Shown piece after piece: positions 8,075-14,972 of a DNA stretch of 39,106 bases (the stretch's first letter is position 1; each line of letters starts with the position of its first letter). Location: contig CABYGR010000008.1 of assembly GCA_902518595.1 (NCBI GenBank), forward strand, positions 1-39,106. Reading direction: 5' to 3'. The position numbers and the translations under genes are program-made. This DNA is from an uncultured Pelagibacteraceae bacterium (GTDB lineage Bacteria > Pseudomonadota > Alphaproteobacteria > Pelagibacterales > Pelagibacteraceae). The notes beneath the pieces were generated by a model. That model saw only the letters and a program-made list of their open reading frames with translations. It ran no database searches and was not told where the DNA came from.

Positions 8075-8978
8075 CTTTATTTAAAGCATTGTTTTTAAAT
8101 AAATTACCCTCGTGAATATATCTTCTAACCATTTGTGTAGTTCTGTGACCTGTCATTGCCATAATACTTCTTTCTTCAGCTCCAAATTCTGCTGCAGTAG
8201 TAGCAAAACCTGATCTTAGACTGTGACCAGAATATTTTGATGAATCTAAACCTGCTATTTGAGCATATTTTTTTATTATAAGAGCAACTGATTTATCTGA
8301 AATATCAAAAATTTTTCCCTCATTTAAACTCCAATTTTTTAATTTAATGTATTCTTTAAGTGCTGTTACTGGACAAAATTCTTTATTGTCAAAGTAGGGG
8401 ATTGCCTTAAGTGTACCTTCTCCTGATTGATCAGTTTTAGATCTTCTAATGAGTATTTTTACTCCTTCAGCTACGAACTCGATATCCTCTTTAATTATGC
8501 TTACCAATTCAGATCTTCTAAATCCTCCTGCAAATCCAATTAGTATTAAAGCCTTGTCTCTTAATTTCTCTTTCTTTTTATCATCTATTGCTTTAATTAA
8601 TAATTTTAAATCATTGATTAATATAGGTTTTTTTGCTTTTTGCCTTGAACCTATTATTCTTTTAATTCCATGCAAGTTCTCCATGATTATTGGATGTTTG
8701 GTGTCTAAATAATGGCCTTTAAGCTTATGAATAACACTTATTGAGGCTATTCTTCTTTTTAAAGTACTAAATTTAGATGATTTAGATAAATGAGTTATGT
8801 AAATAGATATAATTTTTGGTTGAGACGGCATAGATGAAAGACCATTTTTTGCGCAGAAAGCCGAAAAATCTCTAAAATCTGACTTATAAGCCCTAAGTGT
8901 GTTCTCAGCTTTTGAATTTTTTAAATTCTTTAATGTCTCAATTTCTAAGGTTTTAATATCTGTTATTAATTTATTCAT
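8064..8978 (-). CDS. Tyrosine recombinase / phage-type integrase
   Basis: 304 aa with all catalytic residues visible: Arg154 in AGGFRRSEL, Lys181 in RRSKTDQ, H252-x-x-R255 in GHSLRSGFA, His278 in MTGHRT, and the nucleophile Tyr287 in RRYIHEG. The N-terminal SAM-like core-binding domain covers about 15-105 (TLRAYKSDFRDFSAFCAKNG). Such enzymes cut and rejoin DNA at short core sites, in integration, excision or dimer resolution. Size and sequence are nearer to mobile-element integrases than to XerC/D, though no phage genes accompany it. It is preceded by a near-consensus promoter and a 9-bp palindrome with a 7-bp spacer. It faces the glycosyltransferase operon. Confidence 0.92.
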   Translation of the reverse strand: MNKLITDIKTLEIETLKNLKNSKAENTLRAYKSDFRDFSAFCAKNGLSSMPSQPKIISIYITHLSKSSKFSTLKRRIASISVIHKLKGHYLDTKHPIIMENLHGIKRIIGSRQKAKKPILINDLKLLIKAIDDKKKEKLRDKALILIGFAGGFRRSELVSIIKEDIEFVAEGVKILIRRSKTDQSGEGTLKAIPYFDNKEFCPVTALKEYIKLKNWSLNEGKIFDISDKSVALIIKKYAQIAGLDSSKYSGHSLRSGFATTAAEFGAEERSIMAMTGHRTTQMVRRYIHEGNLFKNNALNKVKL

Positions 8979-8984
8979 ATTTAT

Positions 8985-9009
8985 TTCCGATAACCATTAA
9001 TTATCGGAA
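8985..9009. promoter_or_regulatory. Perfect 9-7-9 inverted repeat at the recombinase promoter (operator or core site)
   Basis: TTCCGATAA (8985-8993), spacer of 7 bp, TTATCGGAA (9001-9009). The right arm touches the -10 box of the recombinase promoter (9010-9015), so the repeat covers the expected transcription start and ends 7 bp before the start codon. This is a classical repressor-operator position. The geometry of two inverted 9-bp arms around a 7-bp spacer also fits a tyrosine-recombinase core site, so the enzyme may bind here itself. In RNA the 3' arm would contain the GGA of the likely ribosome binding site. Which role applies is not decided by sequence. Confidence 0.6.
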
Positions 9010-9038
9010 GTTATATATTAGGTGATTTTTAATGTCAA
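9010..9038 (-). promoter_or_regulatory. Sigma-70 type promoter of the recombinase gene
   Basis: On the minus strand the -35 box is TTGACA (complement of 9033-9038, perfect consensus), followed by a 17-bp spacer and the -10 box TATAAC (complement of 9010-9015, five of six). Transcription should start near 9003, inside the inverted repeat. This is the best promoter match I found in the window. Confidence 0.7.
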
Positions 9039-9058
9039 TAGTTTAAATTATAAAAATT

Positions 9059-9232
9059 ATGGGTTCAATGGATGGAGAAATTCCTGCAATATGGTTTTTA
9101 ATTAGTTCAATTGGTTTCGTTATTTTAACAATTATACAATATCGTAATACTGGTAAGAGTTTTAATACAATTTTTTTGTCTGTTATGGCTATTATATTTT
9201 TTGCAAGCTACATAATACTTCTTACAAAATGA
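9059..9232 (+). CDS. Small two-helix membrane protein, unknown function
   Basis: 57 aa from the ATG at 9059 to the TGA at 9230-9232. After a short acidic N-terminus (MGSMDGE) come two hydrophobic helices (about IPAIWFLISSIGFVILTIIQ and IFLSVMAIIFFASYIILL) separated by a polar basic turn (YRNTGKSFN). This is a tidy helical-hairpin topology, which a random AT-rich frame would rarely produce with charged residues only in the turn and at the ends. I do not recognise the family. It is divergent from the recombinase and upstream of the structured RNA. There is no clear Shine-Dalgarno sequence. Confidence 0.55.
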   Translation: MGSMDGEIPAIWFLISSIGFVILTIIQYRNTGKSFNTIFLSVMAIIFFASYIILLTK

Positions 9233-9330
9233 AAAGTTATCAACATAATTCACACAAAATTAGGTAATTTAAAAAAAACAACTATTTAGTGATAATAATT
9301 TAAATCATTATTTGGTATTGTTAAATTAAC

Positions 9331-9506
9331 TTAAGAGGCAACTCTTAACTGGCCAGCCAGGGAAAAGCCGAGAGGCTCAAGCCTGGAGGGCAGAAAACCT
9401 CATAAAGCAGCGCTAAACATATGAGGTGGTAGGTTCGGCGGTAGCGCATAAAACGACGAACCAAAAATTCTGTTCTTTGCACCCTAAAAAGTGCAAGGAA
9501 ACAGGG
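9331..9506 (+). ncRNA. Highly structured RNA candidate with kissing hairpins, upstream of ogt
   Basis: This stretch is visibly richer in G+C than its surroundings and folds into consecutive helices. H1: TTAAGAG-GCAA-CTCTTAA (9331-9348). H2: GCC (9352-9354) with GGC (9389-9391), CCAGG (9357-9361) with CCTGG (9382-9386), capped by AGCC-GAGA-GGCT (9366-9377). H3: CCTCAT (9398-9403) with ATGAGG (9421-9426). H4: GGTTCG (9432-9437) with CGAACC (9457-9462). H5: CTGTT...TTGCAC (9470-9482) with GTGCAA...AACAG (9491-9504). The loop of H3 carries GCGCTA (9410-9415), perfectly complementary to TAGCGC (9442-9447) in the loop of H4, a likely kissing interaction. I do not recognise it as RNase P, tmRNA, SRP or 6S RNA. 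It is either an independent small RNA or the leader of ogt (start codon 9521). Confidence 0.8.
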
Positions 9507-9510
9507 TTTT
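9470..9510 (+). terminator. Long hairpin followed by GGGTTTT, possible terminator or expression platform
   Basis: CTGTTCTTTGCAC pairs with GTGCAAGGAAACAG, giving 13 pairs with one bulged A and one G-U, around an 8-nt loop. TTTT at 9507-9510 follows after GG. This could end the structured RNA, or work as the switching element before the ogt start codon 11 nt further on. The T-run is short for an intrinsic terminator. Confidence 0.4.
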
Positions 9511-9520
9511 CTGATAATAA

Positions 9521-9796
9521 ATGACTCTCAAAGGCACCAATTTTCAAAAAAAAGTATGGAAATACCTTAAGACTATACCTAAAGGTAAGGTAAAAACTTA
9601 TAAACAGGTAGCTATAGGAATAAAAAGACCCAAATCAGCTAGAGCTGTGGCTAATGCATGTGCTAAAAACCCTTATGCCCCTAAAATACCTTGTCATAGA
9701 GTAATTAGATCAGATGGAGGTCTTGGAGGTTATTCTGCTCGAGGTGGAATAAAAAAAAAACTTAGATTGTTGAGATCTGAAAAAGTAGTAATTTAG
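9521..9796 (+). CDS. ogt: Methylated-DNA-protein-cysteine methyltransferase, minimal form
   Basis: 91 aa, comprising only the C-terminal DNA-binding/active-site domain of the Ogt/AGT family. It begins at once with the winged-helix part (FQKKVWKYLKTIPKGKVKTY). SARAVANA holds the Arg finger (Arg41), IPCHRVI the acceptor Cys58, and GLGGYSARGGIKKKLRLL completes the domain. The protein removes alkyl groups from O6-alkylguanine, or, if the shortened form has diverged, senses them. The Cys is present, so it is not an alkyltransferase-like (ATL) protein, which would have Trp. Full-length enzymes are about 160-180 aa. The start lies 15 nt after the structured RNA; there is no obvious Shine-Dalgarno sequence in between. 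Confidence 0.85.
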   Translation: MTLKGTNFQKKVWKYLKTIPKGKVKTYKQVAIGIKRPKSARAVANACAKNPYAPKIPCHRVIRSDGGLGGYSARGGIKKKLRLLRSEKVVI

Positions 9797-10252
9797 ACCT
9801 TTTTTTACTTTTTTTAGGTATAAAAAGCTAGCATAATCAACATTTTTTGATCTTTTACCATTTTTTAAGAGTAAATAATATGTTTCACCCTTTAGTTGTA
9901 GCATATATAAGCTTATCTTAAAAATAGGTACCTCTATGGACGTTTAAATGGCATATTCAATTAGTGCATTGCTCTACTATTCAACAATGCCAATGCTTTT
10001 ATTCTACCATATTTTTTTTAATTTTTTTTTAAATCAAATGAATAAAACTCGCTATTTTAAACAGTTATTTAATGTTTCGTTAATATAAAGTAAATTAGAG
10101 CCTTTAAATGAGGTTTTAATCACTATAATTCTAATAATATTATTTAAATTACTTATATTTTTATAAACTAAAAAATATAATAATTACAGTAGTTTAATAC
10201 CTATAATTAATGTAATATATTAGATATTAGTAAATAAATATAACCTATTAAT
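9797..10252. other. 456-bp stretch without a convincing gene
   Basis: This is very AT-rich, and long by the standards of this window. Right after ogt a weak inverted repeat (AAAAAGTA at 9780-9787 with TACTTTTT at 9806-9813) and poly-T runs could end ogt transcription. A 46-codon frame on the plus strand (9948-10088, beginning MAYSISALLYYS) and a minus frame starting at 9904 are open, but neither has convincing support. The end nearest 10252 lies at the 3' side of the DMT transporter gene. No tRNA, repeat array or att-like copy of the tRNA-Glu 3' end was found. Confidence 0.5.
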
Positions 10253-11098
10253 TCATTTTTTAGATAAATTTTCTCTTCTAGATATGTAGATTCCACTTAT
10301 AACTATAATGAATAAACCAAGAAAAGTCCAATTATCAGGGAAATCACTAAAAAAATAATAGCCAATTATAATGTTTGTAATAATCTCAAAATAACTAAAT
10401 GGTGCTAATTTAGATGCATCAGCGTATTTAAGAGACAATATTAGAAATAAATGCCCTATACAGGCAAATATACCGATAGAAGCCATCATAGACCATTGAT
10501 TTAAGGTTGGTTTAACCCATACAAATGGCATAACAGTAGATATGATTATAGCCCCTACTACACCAGTTAATAACAAAGTTAATAATGGATTATCTGAGGT
10601 GCTCAATTTACGAGTAATTATTAAATAAAACCCATACATTACGCCTGTGCCAAGCGCAGCTAAACTCGCTAGATTAATTTCTACAAATCCTGGTCTAATA
10701 ACTACCAATGAGCCTATAAATCCAATAATCACCGCGCTCCATCTTCTAAATCCAACTTTTTCTTTTAAAAAAAATGGTGAAAAAGCAGTAACAATTAATG
10801 GAGCAATAAATGCTAAAGTTAAAGCTTTTGCTAAAGAAATAACTGAGATTGAATAAAAAAAACAAATATTAGCAGTTAACAAAATTAATCCTCTTATAAA
10901 TTGAAGTTTAGGCTTGTCTGTCCAAACTAAATTTTTTCTAAAAAATAAAAACATTATTGGAAATGTAAATACCACAGTAAAAAAATACCTTGCCCAAGTA
11001 ATTTGTAAAACTGGAAGATCAGCACTTAAATATTTAGCAAAACCATCCATTATTGGAAGCATTACCCATGCTAATAAATTAAAAGTAATAGCCTTCAT
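10253..11098 (-). CDS. DMT-superfamily (EamA) transporter
   Basis: 281 aa with ten predicted membrane helices in two EamA halves. The first half opens with LLAWVMLPIMDGFAKYLS and ends near GFIGSLVVIRPG, a signature of EamA repeat ends. The second half ends with FSYFEIITNIIIGYYFFSDFP and the final helix IFIIVISGIYIS-like. These carriers export or import small metabolites, often amino acids or nucleotide-related compounds; the substrate cannot be told. It is the last gene of a minus-strand run (rplM to here), 16 nt downstream of the AEC permease. Confidence 0.88.
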   Translation of the reverse strand: MKAITFNLLAWVMLPIMDGFAKYLSADLPVLQITWARYFFTVVFTFPIMFLFFRKNLVWTDKPKLQFIRGLILLTANICFFYSISVISLAKALTLAFIAPLIVTAFSPFFLKEKVGFRRWSAVIIGFIGSLVVIRPGFVEINLASLAALGTGVMYGFYLIITRKLSTSDNPLLTLLLTGVVGAIIISTVMPFVWVKPTLNQWSMMASIGIFACIGHLFLILSLKYADASKLAPFSYFEIITNIIIGYYFFSDFPDNWTFLGLFIIVISGIYISRRENLSKK

Positions 11099-11114
11099 TT
11101 GGCTACGATATAGG

Positions 11115-12017
11115 TTAATTAAAATACTTTAAAGCAAAGAATACGACTAAAGGAACAGTTATAAATGACATTAAAGTTGAAACAACTATCATACTAGCAA
11201 CATTATCAACAATCTTTTTAGGTGAATATATTGAACCAACTAAATAATTTAAAATAGCACTTGGCATAGAACATTGAATTAGTAACACACCAGCAGCAAA
11301 CCCTTCTAAATTGAAATAAATAATTAATATATAACCTATTATAGGACCTAAAATGACTCTTCCTATAGAAGAAACAAAAGCTTTTTTAAACGAAAAAATC
11401 TTTAATCTTGTTAGTGCTATACCCAATGACATCAAAATTAAAAAAATTGTTGCATAAGTTAATAGTTGAGTAGTATTTTCTATAACAACAGGTAGTTGAA
11501 TATCGAAATAAAGTAAAATTACAGCAATAATAACTGAATAAAAAGCAGGACTCTTAGCTATAACTTCAAAATTAAATTTTCTGTCTGCTAAAAAAACACC
11601 TAATGTGAAATGACATAAAATAATTAATGCAGAAATTGCAGCTGCCACACCAAGTCCTTCTGAACCATAAGCAAATAAACAAAGAGGCAATCCCATATTT
11701 CCTGTATTAGGCATAACAAAAGGAGGCAGTTCTCTTATAATATCTTTAGTTTTTTGAAAATATAAAAAGATTAACCCAACTAAAAAAAAAGCAAAGATTG
11801 CTATCGAATAATACCAAAAATAGTCTTTAAAAATATTAAAAGAAATATTAATAGAATTTAAAGAGTAAATAACAATTGCTGGAGATCCAATATTAGCAGC
11901 AAAAGTAGCTATAAAAGTAGTGTCTATTTTTGGATTTTTTTTACCTAAAAAATAGCCAATACCTATTATAAAAAAGACAGGAAATAAAACTTCAAAAAGT
12001 TTTAGATAAATTTCCAT
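11115..12017 (-). CDS. AEC-family permease (auxin efflux carrier-like)
   Basis: 300 aa with about ten membrane helices arranged as two five-helix halves. The N-terminus FPVFFIIGIGYFLGKK and the central PNTGNMGLPLCLFAYG segment (helix-breaking N-x-G-x-x-G-x-P) are characteristic of the family, as is the later QCSMPSAI motif. Bacterial AEC members carry organic acids such as malate or malonate; the substrate here is unknown. The start overlaps the stop of hom by 1 bp, so the two are translationally coupled. Confidence 0.9.
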   Translation of the reverse strand: MEIYLKLFEVLFPVFFIIGIGYFLGKKNPKIDTTFIATFAANIGSPAIVIYSLNSINISFNIFKDYFWYYSIAIFAFFLVGLIFLYFQKTKDIIRELPPFVMPNTGNMGLPLCLFAYGSEGLGVAAAISALIILCHFTLGVFLADRKFNFEVIAKSPAFYSVIIAVILLYFDIQLPVVIENTTQLLTYATIFLILMSLGIALTRLKIFSFKKAFVSSIGRVILGPIIGYILIIYFNLEGFAAGVLLIQCSMPSAILNYLVGSIYSPKKIVDNVASMIVVSTLMSFITVPLVVFFALKYFN

Positions 12018-13306
12018 TAATTAAATATTCTAATTAATGTTGGAAATTTTAAAGTATCTTTATCTTTATTAATAATTTTTAAACATTTTTGGATATTAAT
12101 TTCAGTAGTTTTATGTGTAATCATGACTATTGTAGCTTTCTTAGATTTATGATCCGGTGTTTGAATTAATCTTTTTATCGAAATTTTAAATTTAGCTAAT
12201 TTATCAGTAATTTTTGACATTACACCTGGAACATCTCTAACTTCAAACCTTAAGTATAATGAATTAGAATAATTATCTAAATTATAAGCTTTAAGCTTTT
12301 TTTGCTCATGTGAAGGAATACCAAATGGTTTTTTAGTACTTCCTCTTAATATGGAAATTAAATCAGATAACAATGATGATGATGTTGGTCCGGGTCCTGC
12401 ACCTTCCCCTTGTAAAATACTCTCCCCTACAGGCATACCACTTATAATTATTGCATTCATTACACCATTAACATTACCAATATAAGATTTTTTATCCACT
12501 AGACATGGATGAACTCTTTCAAAAAGTTTTCCACTTATCACTTCGGTTAATCCCAATAATTTAATTCTCATTCCAAGTTGATTTGCAATTTTTATGTCTT
12601 TTAAATCAATATTTTCGATACCTTCCATTAAACATTTATCAGAAGAAATCTTTGAGTTAAAACTAAGTGATGATAAAATTCTGACTTTAGCAAAAGCATC
12701 ATATCCATTAAGATCTAATTTAGGATTTGTGAGTTCTGCATAACCTAACTTTTGTGCCTTAGATAAAACTTTTTTAAAATCAAGATTAGAATTTTCCATT
12801 TCAGATAAAATATAATTTGTTGTTCCATTTAAAATTCCAGAAACTTTATTTATTTTATTTGTAGATAAGCTTTCTTTGATTGTTCGAAGTACCGGAATAC
12901 CACCTCCAACAGAAGCTTCAAATTCTAAATTAACATTATTTTTTTCTGCAATTTTTGATAGATTGTTTCCATGCTTTGCAATTAACGCCTTGTTTGGAGT
13001 AATAACATTTATCTTATTATTAAGAGCTTTTTCTACAATTTTTTTTGATATTCCATCTGACAGCCCTATCATCTCAAAAATTACAGCAGGTTTTTTTTTG
13101 ATTATATCAAATGGGTTCGAGTAAAATATATTCTTATCTATTTTATACTTTCTTCTCTTATTCTTATTTTTTGCTGATATTCCAATTATTTGAATTTTTT
13201 TACTTGTTTTAGTTTCTATATACTTTTTTTTTAAATTTAATTCACGATATAAATAATTACCAATTTGACCTAAACCAATAATGCCAATTTTGTAAATTTT
13301 ATTCAT
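12017..13306 (-). CDS. hom: Homoserine dehydrogenase
   Basis: 429 aa, full length with a regulatory tail. It reduces aspartate semialdehyde to homoserine with NAD(P)H, feeding threonine and methionine synthesis. The Rossmann start is IGIIGLGQIGNYLY (7-20). The catalytic domain has NVITPNKALIAKHG, EASVGGGIPVLRTI and GILNGTTNYILSEM, then GYAELTNPKLDLNGYDAFAK. The C-terminal ACT domain (about 350-429, LRFEVRDVPGVMSKITD) suggests feedback control by threonine. metY, which can use acetylhomoserine, is encoded about 2.3 kb away. Confidence 0.96.
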   Translation of the reverse strand: MNKIYKIGIIGLGQIGNYLYRELNLKKKYIETKTSKKIQIIGISAKNKNKRRKYKIDKNIFYSNPFDIIKKKPAVIFEMIGLSDGISKKIVEKALNNKINVITPNKALIAKHGNNLSKIAEKNNVNLEFEASVGGGIPVLRTIKESLSTNKINKVSGILNGTTNYILSEMENSNLDFKKVLSKAQKLGYAELTNPKLDLNGYDAFAKVRILSSLSFNSKISSDKCLMEGIENIDLKDIKIANQLGMRIKLLGLTEVISGKLFERVHPCLVDKKSYIGNVNGVMNAIIISGMPVGESILQGEGAGPGPTSSSLLSDLISILRGSTKKPFGIPSHEQKKLKAYNLDNYSNSLYLRFEVRDVPGVMSKITDKLAKFKISIKRLIQTPDHKSKKATIVMITHKTTEINIQKCLKIINKDKDTLKFPTLIRIFN

Positions 13307-13479
13307 TAATCTTTTATATTTGGATATTCATTATTAACTGCATATTGCTCTAGTTTAACTTTAAATTCTTCTATTGTTAATTCATCAGAAAAATTTAGAT
13401 TTGGTAAAAGATCTTTATCATTTTGCGTATTTAAAGAACAAGAAGTTAATAAAAAAATTAAAATTAATTTTTTAATCAT
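13306..13479 (-). CDS. Small lipoprotein, unknown function
   Basis: 57 aa. The ATG complements 13477-13479 and the stop complements 13306-13308. The protein begins MIKKLILIFLLTSCSLNTQN, a clear lipoprotein signal with lipobox LTSC and the acylated Cys14. The mature part is short and acidic (PNLNFSDELTIEEFKVKLEQ), with a predicted helix. The start overlaps the argC stop by 4 bp (ATGA) and the stop overlaps the hom start by 1 bp, so it is embedded in the operon. The amphipathic tail might bind another envelope protein, but nothing in the sequence shows what it does. Confidence 0.72.
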   Translation of the reverse strand: MIKKLILIFLLTSCSLNTQNDKDLLPNLNFSDELTIEEFKVKLEQYAVNNEYPNIKD

Positions 13480-14498
13480 TTTAAACCTTCACCAATATTA
13501 AAATTATATAAAATATTCATATTTTGAACTCCTTGACCAGCTCCTCCTTTTATCAGATTATCTATAGCTGATAATAAAACTATTTTATTGTTATATTTAG
13601 ACTCACATACTGAAATATGACAAAAATTAGTGTTAATAACATCATTTGTACTTAATACTTTATTTAATTTTACAACTTTAACAAATTTATGATTTTTATA
13701 GAAACTATTTAATGCAGTATAAATTTTTTTTGAATTAACACTTTTACCTAAATCGATGTATATAGTGCTTAAAATACCTCTAAACATTGGAGTAAGATGA
13801 GGTGTAAAAATAAACTTAAATTTTTTCTTAGTAAATTTTTTTATCATTTGTTCAATTTCTGAATTATGTCTATGAAATCCTACGGCATAAGAACTTAAAG
13901 ATTCATATAAATTTTTACCTTTAAATTTTTTATGTACACTTCTACCCGCTCCTGAATAGCCAGACTTAGAGTCTATAAAAATATTATCAAATCTAATTAG
14001 TTTATTTTTTACTAATGGAACTAAGGGAAGTAATATCGATGTAGGATAACATCCTGGACAAGCTATTATTTTATAATTCTTGATAATTTTTCCAGTAATT
14101 TCTGGTAATGAATAAATTGAATTTTTGATCAATTTTGGAGCTTTATGTTTTTGTTTATACCATTTTAAATATTCTGAAGCTTTTTCTAGTCTAAAGTCAG
14201 CAGCTAAATCTATTAAAGTATTTTTTTTTAAAAGTACTTTTGATATTTCTTGTGCTTCACCATTTGGTAAAGCAGTAAAAATTATATCAACTTCATTTAA
14301 ATATTTTTTGTTAAATTTTGTTATTTTTGGTAATTTTTTATTTTTTAAATCTTTACTATAATAAGAAATACTTTTTCCTACAGATGTATTTCCACATAAA
14401 TATTTTATAGTTACATATCGATGTTTGATTAATAATTTAATTAATTGAACACCAATATATCCAGTTGAACCAGCAACTAACACATTAAGCTTAGACAT
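13476..14498 (-). CDS. argC: N-acetyl-gamma-glutamyl-phosphate reductase
   Basis: 340 aa. This is the third step of arginine synthesis, NADPH-dependent reduction of N-acetylglutamyl phosphate. It has a Rossmann start NVLVAGSTGYIGVQLIKLL (5-23), FTALPNGEAQE, DLAADFRL and the catalytic ACPGCYPTS with Cys150. SGYSGAGRS and the RHNSEIEQ and FTPHLTPMFRGIL segments are also typical. The length and the 340-residue (type 1) layout fit alphaproteobacterial ArgC. It follows rpsI by 34 nt, the common rplM-rpsI-argC order, and is coupled to the small lipoprotein. Confidence 0.95.
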   Translation of the reverse strand: MSKLNVLVAGSTGYIGVQLIKLLIKHRYVTIKYLCGNTSVGKSISYYSKDLKNKKLPKITKFNKKYLNEVDIIFTALPNGEAQEISKVLLKKNTLIDLAADFRLEKASEYLKWYKQKHKAPKLIKNSIYSLPEITGKIIKNYKIIACPGCYPTSILLPLVPLVKNKLIRFDNIFIDSKSGYSGAGRSVHKKFKGKNLYESLSSYAVGFHRHNSEIEQMIKKFTKKKFKFIFTPHLTPMFRGILSTIYIDLGKSVNSKKIYTALNSFYKNHKFVKVVKLNKVLSTNDVINTNFCHISVCESKYNNKIVLLSAIDNLIKGGAGQGVQNMNILYNFNIGEGLK

Positions 14499-14532
14499 TT
14501 TTTATTATAACAGTTTAAAAGTAAAAAAAAAA

Positions 14533-14970
14533 TTATCTTTTAGAAAATTGGAAGCTTCTTCTAGCTTTTTTTCTTCCTGGTTTTTTTCGTTCAACAGCTC
14601 TAGAGTCCCTGGTAGTTAATTTTTCAGTTTTCAATGAGGATTTATGTTTTTCATCAAACAATACTAAGGCTTTAGAAATTCCGTGAACTAAAGCTCCTGC
14701 TTGACCCGTGTGTCCTCCACCAACAACACTAGATCTCACATCATAAGACGTAGATTGCTCAATCATTTCAAAAGGTCTGGTAATTTGCATTTTGTGATTT
14801 TCGCTTACAAAGTATTCACTGTAAAGTTTGCCATTAACATAGATCTTACCAGTGCCCTTTTTAACCCAAACTTTAGCAATAGAAGTTTTTCTTCTTCCCG
14901 TAGCGTATTTGCTATCTTTAAAATCTAATTTTAGTTTACCATTTTTTGTGCTTATTTCTCTAGATTCCAT
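14533..14970 (-). CDS. rpsI: 30S ribosomal protein S9
   Basis: 145 aa. The S9 core begins at YATGRRKTSIAKVWVKKGTG and continues with NGKLYSEYF, VVGGGHTGQAGALVHGISKAL and TRDSRAVERKKPGRKKARR. The ribosomal P-site contact tail ends in SKR, the universally conserved C-terminus of S9. There is a roughly 20-residue N-terminal extension before the core. It lies 2 nt downstream of rplM. Confidence 0.97.
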   Translation of the reverse strand: MESREISTKNGKLKLDFKDSKYATGRRKTSIAKVWVKKGTGKIYVNGKLYSEYFVSENHKMQITRPFEMIEQSTSYDVRSSVVGGGHTGQAGALVHGISKALVLFDEKHKSSLKTEKLTTRDSRAVERKKPGRKKARRSFQFSKR

Positions 14971-14972
14971 TG

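Noticed and set aside
4765..9058. Integration at tRNA-Glu with a repeated 3' end as att site
   Set aside because: I looked for a second copy of the T-arm/acceptor end (CCCCTAGGGACC) downstream and found none in the window.
9331..9506. Structured RNA as RNase P RNA, tmRNA, SRP RNA, 6S RNA or a known riboswitch
   Set aside because: No GAGGAAAGTC core, no LAA tag or tRNA-like end, no GGAAG-type SRP loop, no single long 6S-like hairpin, and no match to TPP, cobalamin, glycine, GEMM or SAM motifs that I can recall.
9780..9813. Strong intrinsic terminator after ogt
   Set aside because: The inverted repeat is only A/T-rich with an 18-nt loop; too weak to call by itself.
9710..9904. 64-codon minus-strand frame overlapping the end of ogt (MLQLKGETYYLLLKNG...)
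   Set aside because: The first half looks protein-like, but the second half is antisense to ogt and low in complexity; no recognisable family or start signal.
9948..10088. 46-codon plus-strand frame (MAYSISALLYYS...)
   Set aside because: Hydrophobic and Phe-rich from poly-T runs, no ribosome binding site, no operon partner; not better than chance in AT-rich DNA without comparison.
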